A DNA stretch of 54,430 nt from an uncultured Eubacteriales bacterium (GTDB lineage: Bacteria; Bacillota; Clostridia; Christensenellales; CAG-138). Positions 18,231 to 27,635 of the stretch are shown here, piece after piece. The stretch lies in contig CACWJZ010000023.1 of NCBI GenBank assembly GCA_902761365.1, positions 1 through 54,430 of the forward strand. Reading direction: 5' to 3'. The number at the start of each line of letters is the position of its first letter. Position 1 is the first letter of the stretch. Made by a program: the position numbers and the translations under genes. The notes under the pieces were generated by a model, which was not told the DNA's origin, searched no databases, and worked only from the letters and a program-made list of their open reading frames with translations.

Positions 18231-18244
18231 TCCCCGATCGGGGA
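18231..18244 (+). other. Perfect palindrome between Shine-Dalgarno sequence and start codon
   Basis: TCCCCGATCGGGGA is self-complementary. It lies between GGAGGAGGAGG (18220-18230) and the ATG at 18249. Folding it would bring the distant ribosome site within working distance of the start codon. Confidence 0.55.
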
Positions 18245-18248
18245 TGGC

Positions 18249-19139
18249 ATGAGCGAGTTTATCCCGGTGAACTGTCGGAACATCGAGGCGACGGAGCCGT
18301 ATTTTTCTGCCTGCACCAACCGCATTTGCGACAACACGGCGGGGGTCACCTTCCAGTGGCGCAGGATTTTTAAGACCCATTTTACCATCGCCGGGGACAC
18401 CCTGGTGACCAGGTCGGTGTATAAGCACATCGGCCCCTGCTATTCCGTGCCGGTGGGTCCCGGGGACGTGAACGCTGGCTTTGCCGCCGCCGAGGTGGAC
18501 GCCCGGGCGATGGGGGAGGAGCTGCGCTTTGCTTGCGTGGGGGCGGATCAGCTGCCCCTCGTGGAGGCCCGATACGGGAACCTGTTCATTGCGGAGGAGA
18601 AGCGGGACTGGTTCGACTATCTCTACGAGGCGGAGACCTTTCGCACCTTCAGCGGCAAAAAGCATCACAGCCAGAAGAACCATGTGAACCGGTTCTACAA
18701 GGAGTTCCCCGAGGCGGAGTGCCGGGAGATCACCGAGGATATGTTCCCGGAATGCATAGCCTTTTTGGAGCGGATCGAAGCGGAGCACCCCGAGATGAGT
18801 GAGGTGGAGCGCAACGAGCTGAAGGGCACCATGGACCTTATCGAGCTCGCCTGCCGGCTCAATCAGCGAGCGGCCTGCCTGGTCACCCGGCTGGGCATCA
18901 CGGCCCTTTCTGTGGGCGAGATCAAGGGGGACACCCTCTTTGCCCACGCGGAGAAGGCGGACGTGAACGCCGCCGGCGCTTACCCGGCCATGGCCCAGGC
19001 CTTCGTCAACTTCATGGGCACCGGCTTCACCTACGTGAACCGGGAGGACGACGCCGGGGACGAGGGCATCCGATACAGCAAGCTCAACTATAAGCCCATC
19101 GAGCTCATTCCCAAGTATTTGGTCACCGTGTGCGCATAA
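18249..19139 (+). CDS. DUF2156 / phosphatidylglycerol lysyltransferase C-terminal-like protein
   Basis: A 296-residue soluble protein matching the DUF2156 family, a GNAT-like fold related to the catalytic half of MprF. Typical elements are FQWRRIFKTHFTIAGDTL near the start, KKHHSQKNHVNRFYKEFPEAE in the middle and GTGFTYVNREDDAGDEGIRYSKLNYKP near the end (the ExxGxxxLRxxKxxxxP pattern). There is no membrane part, so aminoacyl transfer to lipid is less likely than acylation of another target. The ribosome site is unusually far (18 bases) and separated by a palindrome. It is 12 bases upstream of the alpha-glucosidase and probably in the same operon. Confidence 0.8.
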   Translation: MSEFIPVNCRNIEATEPYFSACTNRICDNTAGVTFQWRRIFKTHFTIAGDTLVTRSVYKHIGPCYSVPVGPGDVNAGFAAAEVDARAMGEELRFACVGADQLPLVEARYGNLFIAEEKRDWFDYLYEAETFRTFSGKKHHSQKNHVNRFYKEFPEAECREITEDMFPECIAFLERIEAEHPEMSEVERNELKGTMDLIELACRLNQRAACLVTRLGITALSVGEIKGDTLFAHAEKADVNAAGAYPAMAQAFVNFMGTGFTYVNREDDAGDEGIRYSKLNYKPIELIPKYLVTVCA

Positions 19140-19151
19140 GAGGAGGCACCT

Positions 19152-20762
19152 ATGACACCGTGGTGGAAGGAACAGGCGGTCTATCAGATCTATCCCATGA
19201 GCTTTTGCGACAGCAACGGCGACGGCATGGGCGATATCCCCGGCATCATTTCCAAGCTCCCCTATTTGAAATCCCTGGGAGTGGGCATCCTCTGGCTCTC
19301 CCCGGTCTATCGCTCCCCTGGCGAGGACAACGGCTACGACATCTCCGACTATTGCGACATCGACCCCAAGTTCGGCACCCTCAGCGACATGGACGAGCTC
19401 ATCCAAAAGGCCAACGCTCTGGGGCTTCGGATCGTCATGGACCTGGTCATCAACCACACCTCCGACCAGCACTCTTGGTTCCAGAAGAGCCGCCGCCGGG
19501 AGGCTCCTTACGAGGATTTCTACATCTGGCGGGATGGCCGGGGCAAGCGCCCTCCCAACAACTGGACCAGCTTCTTCGGCGGCGGGGCCTGGGCCTTTGA
19601 CGAGGTCCGGGGCCAGTGGTATCTGCACCTGTTCGCCAAGGGCCAGCCGGACCTCAACTACCGGAACCCTGCCGTCATCGAGGCGGTGGAGCAGGTCATG
19701 GATTTCTGGCTCCGCCGGGGCGTGTCGGGCTTTCGGTGCGACGTCATCAACCTTCTTTGGAAGGACAGCCTGAAGAACGGCTTTCCCAAGGGCGCCCTGG
19801 TGGGCAGTGAATACTATATCGGCCGGCCCGGCTGTCACGAGCTGCTGCAGCGGTTCCGGCGGGACGTGCTTTCAAAATATGACTGCTTCACCGTGGGCGA
19901 GACCGTCCTCGTGTCCCCCAAGAAGGCCCGGGAGCTGACGGACCCCAACCGGGGCGAGCTCGACATGGTCTTCTCTTTCGAGCATATGAACGCGGACTGC
20001 TGGCTTGTCAAGTGGCTGCCCCGGAAGTTCAAGGCCCAGCGGCTCTTTGAAAGCCTCATCAAGTGGCAGAAGAAGCTCCCCTGGAATGCGGTCTACTTTG
20101 AGAACCACGACCAGCCCCGGTCCCTGTCCCGCTTTGGGGACAACAGCCCGGCGGCGGCCAAGGCCATCCTGACGTTGCTGCTGACCCTGCGGGGCACCCC
20201 CTTCGTCTATCAGGGGGAGGAGCTGGGCATGACCAACTTCGACTTCACCAGCATGGCGGACATCCAGGACGTGGAGTCTAAGAACATGGTGCCCACTCTG
20301 AAAAAGCTGGGCTTGAACGACACAAGGATATTCGAGCGCATGAAGAAGGCCAGCCGGGACAACGCCCGGACACCCATGCAGTGGACAAGCGGCCCTGAGG
20401 GCGGCTTCACCACCGGCACCCCCTGGATCAAGGTCAACGGCAATCATGTGACCATCAACGCCGAAACGGAGGAGAGCGATCCCGACTCCGTGCTGAACTG
20501 GTTCCGCACCCTCATGGCCTACCGCAACGGCAGCGACGTGTTGAAGCAGGGCAGCTTCCGCCTGGTCAGCCGGGAGAAGGGCTGGATGATCCTTGAGCGG
20601 CGGCTGGGGGCGGAGAAGGTCATCGTGGCGGTGAATTGGTCAGCAAAGCCCGCAAGGCTCCCCCTGCTGGGCTTTCCCGTGTTGTCCACCCACGGCACCG
20701 AAAGGATCGACTGCATGCTGAAGCCCTGGGAGGCGGTGCTGATCGAGGTGCGGCCCCAGTAG
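19152..20762 (+). CDS. GH13 alpha-glucosidase (oligo-1,6-glucosidase type)
   Basis: A 536-residue cytosolic glycoside hydrolase that releases glucose from short alpha-glucosides such as isomaltose, sucrose or maltodextrin ends. It begins WWKEQAVYQIYPMSFCDSNGDG, the subfamily hallmark. Catalytic elements are the nucleophile Asp in FRCDVINLL, the acid/base Glu in FTVGETVLV and the third acid in FENHDQPR; MDLVINHTSDQH is conserved region I. No signal peptide is present. AGGAGG lies five bases before the ATG. Together with the alpha-galactosidase downstream it could handle raffinose-family sugars, an inference from context. The exact substrate is open. Confidence 0.93.
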   Translation: MTPWWKEQAVYQIYPMSFCDSNGDGMGDIPGIISKLPYLKSLGVGILWLSPVYRSPGEDNGYDISDYCDIDPKFGTLSDMDELIQKANALGLRIVMDLVINHTSDQHSWFQKSRRREAPYEDFYIWRDGRGKRPPNNWTSFFGGGAWAFDEVRGQWYLHLFAKGQPDLNYRNPAVIEAVEQVMDFWLRRGVSGFRCDVINLLWKDSLKNGFPKGALVGSEYYIGRPGCHELLQRFRRDVLSKYDCFTVGETVLVSPKKARELTDPNRGELDMVFSFEHMNADCWLVKWLPRKFKAQRLFESLIKWQKKLPWNAVYFENHDQPRSLSRFGDNSPAAAKAILTLLLTLRGTPFVYQGEELGMTNFDFTSMADIQDVESKNMVPTLKKLGLNDTRIFERMKKASRDNARTPMQWTSGPEGGFTTGTPWIKVNGNHVTINAETEESDPDSVLNWFRTLMAYRNGSDVLKQGSFRLVSREKGWMILERRLGAEKVIVAVNWSAKPARLPLLGFPVLSTHGTERIDCMLKPWEAVLIEVRPQ

Positions 20763-20799
20763 GGTGGGATACCGAGTATTTATCATAAGGAGTACAGCC

Positions 20800-23121
20800 A
20801 TGATCGAGTGCAACGACAACGTTTTTCGCCTGGCCACGGCCCACACGGCCTATCTCTTTCGGGTGACCCCCTTTGGCCATCTCGAACACCTCCACTACGG
20901 CGGCCCTGTGTCCGTCGCCGACGGCGCGGCCCTGGCGGCCAAGACCACCATCGCCCGGGGTTCCTCCATCCTGTATGACGAGAGCAGCGACACCTACTGT
21001 TTGGACGATCTGCCCCTCGAATGGAGCGGCGTGGGCAAGGGCGACTTTCGCAACCCGCCTGCGGAGTTGACCCTCCCCGACGGAACCTTCACCAACGACT
21101 TCGTCTACGTCTCCCATGAGACCGCCTCCGGCCCCCGGCCCATGGAGGGGCTGCCCACGGCCTATGGCGACGACGCCGAGACGTTGATCCTCCACCTGAA
21201 GGAGAAGGCGGCCCCCGTGACCCTGGACCTCATCTATACCGGCTATTTCCGGGAGGACGTGATCACCCGCCGGGCGGTGCTGAAGAACGGGGGGGAGGCC
21301 CCCATCGTCATCGACAAGCTTATGAGCTACATGCTGGACATGGTGCCCGCGGCGGAGCTCACCTTCACCACTTTCGACGGCGGATGGATCCGGGAGGCCC
21401 GCCGCCACGATCGGCCCGTAGCTTCCGGCATCTACGTGAACGAGGGCAGCACCGGCGCTTCCGGCCACAAGCACAACCCGGGCGTGCTCCTCTCCGAAGC
21501 CCACTGCTCGGAGGAGCAGGGGCGCTGCTGGGGCTTCAACCTTCTGTACAGCGGCAATCACTACACCGCCGTGGAGAAGGCGGAGAACGGCCTCGTCCGC
21601 GTCATGGCGGGCATCAGCCCCCGCTGCTTCCGCTACACCCTGGCTCCCGGCGCAGCCTTCGAGACGCCGGAGGGGGTCATGACCTATTCCGACGGCGGCT
21701 TCAACGGCCTGTCCGCCCACTTTCACGACTTCATCAACGAGCACGTGATCCGGGGCGACTGGAAGGGCAAGGAACGGCCGGTGCTCTGCAACGATTGGGA
21801 AGCCTGTTTTTTTTCCTTTCGGGAGAGGAAGATCCTCTCCCTGGCCAAGCGGGCAAAAAAGGCGGGCGCTGAACTGTTCGTCCTGGACGACGGCTGGTTT
21901 CAGGGTCGGAACGACGACAAGGGCGGCCTCGGGGACTACACCGTGGATAAGAAGAAGCTGCCCCACGGCCTCGAGGGCCTCTGCGCGAAGATCAACCGGA
22001 TGGGCATGAGCTTCGGCCTCTGGGTGGAACCGGAGAGCGTCAACGAGAACAGCAACCTCTACCGGGCCCATCCCGACTGGGCGGTGAAGCTGCCCGGCCG
22101 CAAGCCCTCCTACGGGCGGAACCAGCTCCTGTTGGACCTGGTGAACCCGACGGTCCGGGACTACATCGTGGAGAACGTGAGCCGCATCCTGGACAGTTGC
22201 CCCATCGCTTACGTGAAGTGGGACATGAACCGGCACATGAGCGACATGTACTCCCCCTTCTGCGAGAACGGGGCCTTTTTCCACGAGTACATCAAGGGGC
22301 TCTACGACGTGCTGGGCCGCATCTTCTATCCCCGGCCCCACATCCTCTTTGAAAGCTGCTCCTCGGGCGGCAACCGGTTCGACCTGGGGATGCTCTGCTA
22401 CTCTCAGCAGATCTGGGCCAGCGACGACACGGACGCCATCGAGCGGGTGAAGATACAGGGGGGCTTGAGCTACCTCTATCCTGTGTCCACCATGGGCGCC
22501 CATATCTCCGAGGCGCCCCACCAGCAGACCCTGCGGGACACGCCGCTTTCCACCCGCTTTGCTACCTCCGCCTTCGGGGCGTTGGGCTGGGAGATGGATC
22601 TGGGCACCCTGACCCCCGCGGAGAAAAAGGAAGCCAGGAAGGATATGGAATTCTACAAGGCCCACCGCAAGACCTTCCAGTTTGGCCAGTTCTCCCGCCT
22701 CGGCCGTCAGAACGGCATGGAGACCTGGGTGGCCCGAGGGGAGAGGGAGGCTGTGGCCGCCCGCTTCCTCATGGACAATGAGGCCGCCGCACCGGCGGAC
22801 GTGCTGCGGGTGCCGGGCCTGGACCCCGATACGGCATACCGTGTGGAGCGGCAGACCCGGGGCGTCCGGGTGGGCCCCCTGGCCAGTTTGCTCAAGCACG
22901 TGGCCCCCGTGAGCGTGAAGAAGGGCGGGTTTATCATCCGCACCATCGACAAGTTCTTTATGCTCCCTGACGGGGAGGAAAGTTTCACCGCCACGGGCCG
23001 AGCCCTGGCGGAGGGGGTGCCCCTCCATACCCGGTTCATCGGCACGGGGTACAACAAGGACATTCGGATGCTGGGCGATTTCGGCTCCGATCTATACTGC
23101 ATCACACCGGAGGAAACATGA
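20800..23121 (+). CDS. GH36 alpha-galactosidase
   Basis: Hydrolyses terminal alpha-1,6-galactose from melibiose and raffinose-type oligosaccharides in the cytosol. The 773-residue length suits bacterial GH36. The nucleophile is Asp475 in YVKWDMNR; the acid/base region is the SDDTDAIE motif starting at residue 541; FVLDDGWFQGRNDDKGGLGDY and FESCSSGGNRFDLGML are family signatures. The ATG at 20800 has AAGGAG seven bases upstream; an in-frame GTG at 20764 lies too close to the previous gene. It joins galK by an ATGA overlap, so released galactose can be phosphorylated at once. Confidence 0.95.
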   Translation: MIECNDNVFRLATAHTAYLFRVTPFGHLEHLHYGGPVSVADGAALAAKTTIARGSSILYDESSDTYCLDDLPLEWSGVGKGDFRNPPAELTLPDGTFTNDFVYVSHETASGPRPMEGLPTAYGDDAETLILHLKEKAAPVTLDLIYTGYFREDVITRRAVLKNGGEAPIVIDKLMSYMLDMVPAAELTFTTFDGGWIREARRHDRPVASGIYVNEGSTGASGHKHNPGVLLSEAHCSEEQGRCWGFNLLYSGNHYTAVEKAENGLVRVMAGISPRCFRYTLAPGAAFETPEGVMTYSDGGFNGLSAHFHDFINEHVIRGDWKGKERPVLCNDWEACFFSFRERKILSLAKRAKKAGAELFVLDDGWFQGRNDDKGGLGDYTVDKKKLPHGLEGLCAKINRMGMSFGLWVEPESVNENSNLYRAHPDWAVKLPGRKPSYGRNQLLLDLVNPTVRDYIVENVSRILDSCPIAYVKWDMNRHMSDMYSPFCENGAFFHEYIKGLYDVLGRIFYPRPHILFESCSSGGNRFDLGMLCYSQQIWASDDTDAIERVKIQGGLSYLYPVSTMGAHISEAPHQQTLRDTPLSTRFATSAFGALGWEMDLGTLTPAEKKEARKDMEFYKAHRKTFQFGQFSRLGRQNGMETWVARGEREAVAARFLMDNEAAAPADVLRVPGLDPDTAYRVERQTRGVRVGPLASLLKHVAPVSVKKGGFIIRTIDKFFMLPDGEESFTATGRALAEGVPLHTRFIGTGYNKDIRMLGDFGSDLYCITPEET

Positions 23122-24284
23122 CGAAAGCAGAGTTGATCCAATCGTTTTATGAGACCTTTGGCTCCGGCGACGAGCCCCGCGTCTTCTTTGCCGGGGGCCG
23201 GGTGAACCTGATCGGGGAACATGTGGATTACAACGGCGGCCACGTGCTGCCCTGCGCCCTGACCATGGGCACCTGGTGCCTGCTGCGGCGGCGGCCGGAC
23301 GACCGGCTCCGGTTCTATTCTTTGAACTTCCCCCAGCTGGGCGTGCTGGAGGGGACTTTGTCCGACGTGCGCTGTGAGGCGCGGAACCAGTGGACCAACT
23401 ACGTGCTGGGCATGCTCTTTGCCCTGGGGGAGCGGGGCATCGCCCTCAGCTCCGGCTTCGAGATGCTGATCTACGGCAACATTCCCAACGGCTCGGGCCT
23501 TTCCTCCTCCGCCTCGCTGGAGATGGTGGCGGGGGCTGCCTTCCGGGCCTGTTACGGCCTCGACGTGACCAACGTGGAGCTGGCGCTTTTGGGCCAGCGG
23601 ACCGAGAACGGGTTCATCGGCCTCAACAGCGGCATCATGGACCAGTTCAGCATCGCCCTGGGCAAGGAGGACGCCGCGGTGTTCCTGGACACCGGCACCC
23701 TGAGCTACGAGTATGTGCCCGTGGAGCTTGGTGACAACGTGATCCTCATTATGAACACCTGTAAGCGCCGCACCCTGGCGGACTCCAAGTATAACGAGCG
23801 TCGGGTCCAGTGCGAAAGCGCTCTGAAGGCCCTGCAGCAAGCGCTGCCTGTGAAGGATCTCGCTTCGGTATCGCCGGAAGCCTTCGAGGCCAACAGGCAC
23901 CTCATCGAAAACGGGATCGAGCGGGACCGGGCGGAGCACGTGGTCTATGAGTGCGCCCGGACGCTGGAGGCCTGCAAGGCGCTGCGATCGGGGGACCTGG
24001 TCTCCTTTGGCAGGCTGATGAACGCCTCCCACGACTCCCTGCGGGATCTGTACGCCGTGTCCTGCCAGGAGCTCGATACCCTGGTCAACGAGGCGCGCAA
24101 GTGCCCCGGTGTGCTGGGGGTCCGGATGACCGGCGCCGGCTTCGGCGGCTGCGCCGTGGCCATCGTGGATCGGAACACCGTGGACGCGGTCATGGAGCAG
24201 GTGGGCCGGGCCTATGAACAGGCCATCGGCCACCCCTGCGCCTTCTATGTGGCCAGCATCGGCGGCGGCCCGAAGGAGCTGTAA
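23118..24284 (+). CDS. galK: Galactokinase
   Basis: Phosphorylates galactose to galactose 1-phosphate, the first step of the Leloir pathway. The 388-residue GHMP kinase has GRVNLIGEHVDYNGGHVLPCAL (galactokinase signature), the phosphate loop PNGSGLSSSASLE, and the C-terminal GAGFGGCAVAIV motif. The ATG overlaps the alpha-galactosidase stop and follows CCGGAGGAAAC. galT and galE are absent from the window. The following nucleotidyltransferase may have worked with this pathway but is damaged. Confidence 0.96.
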   Translation: MTKAELIQSFYETFGSGDEPRVFFAGGRVNLIGEHVDYNGGHVLPCALTMGTWCLLRRRPDDRLRFYSLNFPQLGVLEGTLSDVRCEARNQWTNYVLGMLFALGERGIALSSGFEMLIYGNIPNGSGLSSSASLEMVAGAAFRACYGLDVTNVELALLGQRTENGFIGLNSGIMDQFSIALGKEDAAVFLDTGTLSYEYVPVELGDNVILIMNTCKRRTLADSKYNERRVQCESALKALQQALPVKDLASVSPEAFEANRHLIENGIERDRAEHVVYECARTLEACKALRSGDLVSFGRLMNASHDSLRDLYAVSCQELDTLVNEARKCPGVLGVRMTGAGFGGCAVAIVDRNTVDAVMEQVGRAYEQAIGHPCAFYVASIGGGPKEL

Positions 24285-24329
24285 GCGCGGATAAACACAT
24301 CACATACAAAAAGTTGGAGGTATTGGAAA

Positions 24330-25206
24330 ATGAAGAAACCCATTCTCGTCATCATGGCAGCCGGCATGGGCAGCCGGTACGGCGGCTTGAAGCAGATGGA
24401 CCCGGTGGACAAGGAAGGCCACGTGAGAGAAGGCCGTGTGCATCATCAAACGGGAGATGGCCGAGGACTTCGAGGAGGTCATCGGCAGCCGCGTCCGGCC
24501 CTTCCTGGAGCTCGAATACGCTTTCCAGGATATGAACGCCCTCCCCGCGGGCTACAGCGTCCCCGAGGGACGGGTGAAGCCCTGGGGCACCACCCACGCC
24601 GTCCTGTCCGCCAAGGCTTTGATCGGCGACGCCCCCTTTGCTGTCATCAACGCCGACGACTTCTACGGGCGCGAGGCCTATAGGACCATCTTCGATTACT
24701 TGAAGGAGCCCCACAAGAGGGGCGAGTACGCCATGGTGGGCTACCTGCTCAAGAACACCGTCACCGACAACGGCCATGTGGCCCGGGGCGTGTGCGTGGT
24801 GGACGAGCACGACAATCTGACCTCCATTGCGGAGCGGCTGCGCATCGAGAAGCGTGACGGCGGCATCGCCTTCACCGAGGATGAGGGCAAGACCTACACA
24901 GCCCTCGATCCCGACGACACCGTGTCCATGAACTTCTGGGGCTACATGCCCGACTTCTTGGAGGAGGCCGAGAAGCGCTTCCCGGCGTTCCTGGACGAGA
25001 ACCTGCCCAAGAACCCCCTGAAGTGCGAATACCTGGTGCCCCGGCTCACCAACGATCTCATTGTGGAGGGCAAGGCCAGCGTGAAGGTACTCCACTGCGC
25101 CGCCAAGTGGCACGGCGTCACCTACAAGCAGGACATGCCCGCCCTGCAGCAGAGCATCCGGGAGATGAAGGCCGCCGGATTGTATCCCGATAATTTGTGG
25201 AAGTAA
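24330..25206 (+). pseudogene. Sugar-phosphate nucleotidyltransferase-like gene broken by an internal deletion
   Basis: The first frame (24330-24425) encodes MKKPILVIMAAGMGSRYGGL followed by KQMDPVDKEGHV, the nucleotide-binding N-terminus of a GlmU/RfbA-type nucleotidyltransferase. From 24427 the homologous sequence resumes in another frame (EKAVCIIKREMAEDFEEVIG) and runs intact to 25206, with PWGTTHAVLSAK and NADDFYGREAY. Relatives carry about 17 further residues between the two parts, so roughly 50 bases are missing and the frame is lost at 24426. GGAGG precedes the ATG. A short protein from the GTG at 24436 would lack the nucleotide-binding loop. A sequencing or assembly error is the alternative. 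Confidence 0.8.
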
Positions 25207-25209
25207 CCT

Positions 25210-26184
25210 ATGCTCTTTGACCTCGTCGCGCCCCATACCACCGTCTGCCTTGCGGGGATGTGCAAGAATGCGGGGAAGACCACTGCGCTGAACGCCCTCA
25301 TTCGTGGGGCCAGGGCGCGGGGCGTCGTCCTTGCGCTCACCTCCATAGGTCGGGACGGGGAGCGGGAGGACCTGGTCACCGGCACCTGCAAGCCCCCCAT
25401 CTACGTGACGGGGGGCACCTTGTTCGCCACGGCCCGGGGGCTGCTCCCCAAGTGCGACGTGACGGGGGAGATGTTGGACATGACCGGCATCCACACCCCC
25501 CTCGGTGAGGTGGCGATCCTGCGGGCCCTGTCCGACGGGTTCGTGGAGCTGGCGGGCCCATCCATGACGGATCAGATCGTGGCCCTGACGGAGAGGCTCA
25601 AGCGCTTCGGCGCCCAGAAAGTCCTGATCGACGGGGCACTGTTCCGCCGGAGCCTGTGCGCCCCCGAGGCGGCGGAAGGGGTCATCCTCTCCACCGGCGC
25701 CAGCTACGGCCCGGACATGGGGAAGACCGTGGCGGACACGGCCTTTGTGGCCGAGCTTCTGTCCCTGCCGGTCAGCGGCCCCTGGCCCGAGATGGCGGGC
25801 CGTCGCGTTGCCCGAAGGGCGGGGGAGATCGCGGCCCTCTTCGACGAGCTGCCCGCCGCCCTGGAGGGGCAGGGGGAAGCCCTCTTCGTCACCGGCGCCT
25901 TCACCGACGCCATGGCGGCATCGCTCCTGCGGCGCAAGAGCATCCCCCAGGAGATCGCAGTGGAGGACGGCACCCGGTTGCTGCTCTCTCGGGAGAACTA
26001 TGAAAAGCTCCGGGCCCGGGGCGTCGCATTCCGGGTCCGCCGTCAAAACACCCTGGTCGCCGTGACCGTGAACCCCTTCTCCGCCTATGGTGCGCCGTAC
26101 GACCCCGCCGCCTTCCAGCAGCTGGTGGCGGAGAAGGTGGACGTGCCCGTGGTGAACGTGCGGGAGGAGACTCAATGGAATTGA
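25210..26184 (+). CDS. kamB: Lysine 5,6-aminomutase reactivase subunit KamB
   Basis: A 324-residue protein with an N-terminal P-loop (CLAGMCKNAGKTTALNALI, about residues 14-32) and no close match to common GTPases. Its pairing with a MutS-like gene next to lysine-fermentation genes identifies it as KamB of the clostridial lysine cluster, which together with KamC is thought to exchange damaged cobalamin in lysine 5,6-aminomutase. Further conserved stretches are LTSIGRDGEREDLVTGTCKP and VLIDGALFRRSL. It starts three bases after the broken nucleotidyltransferase without a clear ribosome site and overlaps kamC by ten bases. It lies upstream of, not behind, the lysine riboswitch. Confidence 0.85.
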   Translation: MLFDLVAPHTTVCLAGMCKNAGKTTALNALIRGARARGVVLALTSIGRDGEREDLVTGTCKPPIYVTGGTLFATARGLLPKCDVTGEMLDMTGIHTPLGEVAILRALSDGFVELAGPSMTDQIVALTERLKRFGAQKVLIDGALFRRSLCAPEAAEGVILSTGASYGPDMGKTVADTAFVAELLSLPVSGPWPEMAGRRVARRAGEIAALFDELPAALEGQGEALFVTGAFTDAMAASLLRRKSIPQEIAVEDGTRLLLSRENYEKLRARGVAFRVRRQNTLVAVTVNPFSAYGAPYDPAAFQQLVAEKVDVPVVNVREETQWN

Positions 26185-27635
26185 ATCTACAGCAGCAACA
26201 GGATATAGGCCTGGACTTCGTGCTGGACCGGCTCTTGCCCCTAAGCCCTCTGGGCCGGGAGAAAAAGCGGGCCCTGCGCCCCTATGCCCGTTCGGAACGG
26301 GATGCCCTGCAAATGGAGCTGGAAAACCTGGGCAAGGCCGTGGCCCTGGGAGACGAGCCCGCCCTGCGCCGCTTCCGGCAGGGGCTGATGCAGCTTCGGG
26401 ACATCCGCGGCACCGTCTCCCGCCTGAAGGAACGGGATCTCGATCAGGTGGAGCTCTTTGAGCTCAAGCAGTATCTGCTGCTCCTGCGGGGCCTCGCTTC
26501 GGACTTCGACGAGCTGCAAGCGTCTGCCCATTGGGAAGGGCTCGTGCTTCAGGCCATGCCGGAGGCCCTGGCCATCCTGGACCCGGAGAACTCCGGCAAC
26601 CCGGCCTTCTCCCTGCGGGACCAGTGGTCGGGGGAATTGGCCGCCGTCCGCGAGGAAAAGCGGGCCATGGAAAAGCAGATCGCCCAGGCCGCCGGGGAAG
26701 ATAGGGAAGCCCTGCTCCTGCAGCGCACGGGGATCGTCCTTCGGGAAGCTGAGGCGGAGCAGCATCTATGCGCTGAGCTCTCTCAAAAATTGACGCCGTA
26801 TGCAGATGTTTTAGCCCAAAGCCTGGACATGCTGGGCCGTCTGGACCTGCTGTTTGCCAAGGCCGCCCTGGTTCGGGAGCTGGGCTGCGTCCAGCCGGTT
26901 CTTACAGATAACGAGCTGTCCTTCGTGAACATGGTCCATCCCGCCATCAGGGACAGCCTGCAGCGACAGGGGGCCGCCTTCACGCCCCTCAGTCTGTCCC
27001 TCGACCCCGGGGCCGCCGTGCTCACCGGGGCCAACATGGGCGGCAAGAGCGTGTGTCTCAAGACCCTGGCCTTGAATGTCTATTTGACCCATTGCGGTCT
27101 GTTCCCCTGCGCCGAAGAGGCGGCGGTGCCCTTCTTCGACGGCCTGTGCCTGGTCCGGGGGGAGGGGGAGGACGGCCGGGAGGGCCTTTCCTCCTTCGGC
27201 GGGGAACTCATGGCGGCGGACGCGGCCGCCCGGGCCGTGCAGCATGGCTTCTGCCTGGTCCTCTTCGACGAGTTCGCCCGGGGCACCAACCCCGCCGAGG
27301 CCGTGAAGCTCCAGCAGGGGGCCCTCGGTTACTTCAACGCTTCCGGCTCCATCTGCCTCTTCGTCACCCACTACGAGGCCGTGGCCGCCCGAGCGAGCCG
27401 CCGCTTCCTCACCCGGGGCATCCGGGACCTGAACGTGGCGGAAGGCCGTCGCCTCATGGAAGCCGGGGTCGACAAGCTCACGGTCCTGCGCCGGTTCATG
27501 GATTACGGCATCGAGGAGATCATCGACGCCGCCGTCCCCCAAAAGGCCCTCTCCGTGGCCGAGCTCCTGGGGGTGGAGGAGGGGCTCCTTTTAGCCATCC
27601 GGCAGGAATACATGCGCGAAAGGAACGAACCATGA
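26175..27635 (+). CDS. kamC: Lysine 5,6-aminomutase reactivase ATPase KamC, MutS-like
   Basis: A 486-residue protein with the ABC-type ATPase core of the MutS family: Walker A GANMGGKSVCLKT (Gly285, Lys291, Ser292), GLSSFGGELM (signature-like region) and Walker B CLVLFDEFARGTNP, then a His switch in FVTHYEA. It lacks the mismatch-binding and lever domains of a true MutS, keeping instead a helical N-terminus (1-240) with heptad-like charge patterns. KamB/KamC are known companions of kamDE in lysine-fermenting bacteria; reactivation of the B12 enzyme is the accepted proposal. GGAGGAGA precedes the ATG. The gene ends in an ATGA overlap with a zinc-ribbon gene. Confidence 0.88.
   Translation: MELNLQQQQDIGLDFVLDRLLPLSPLGREKKRALRPYARSERDALQMELENLGKAVALGDEPALRRFRQGLMQLRDIRGTVSRLKERDLDQVELFELKQYLLLLRGLASDFDELQASAHWEGLVLQAMPEALAILDPENSGNPAFSLRDQWSGELAAVREEKRAMEKQIAQAAGEDREALLLQRTGIVLREAEAEQHLCAELSQKLTPYADVLAQSLDMLGRLDLLFAKAALVRELGCVQPVLTDNELSFVNMVHPAIRDSLQRQGAAFTPLSLSLDPGAAVLTGANMGGKSVCLKTLALNVYLTHCGLFPCAEEAAVPFFDGLCLVRGEGEDGREGLSSFGGELMAADAAARAVQHGFCLVLFDEFARGTNPAEAVKLQQGALGYFNASGSICLFVTHYEAVAARASRRFLTRGIRDLNVAEGRRLMEAGVDKLTVLRRFMDYGIEEIIDAAVPQKALSVAELLGVEEGLLLAIRQEYMRERNEP

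Noticed and set aside
20620..23028. Very long open frame (about 800 codons) antisense to the alpha-galactosidase gene, and similar antisense frames elsewhere (582-1823, 7128-9077, 36743-38479)
   Set aside because: They are side effects of GC-rich codon use. Their translations are rich in Gly, His, Val and Arg without domains, and the sense strand carries clear enzymes.
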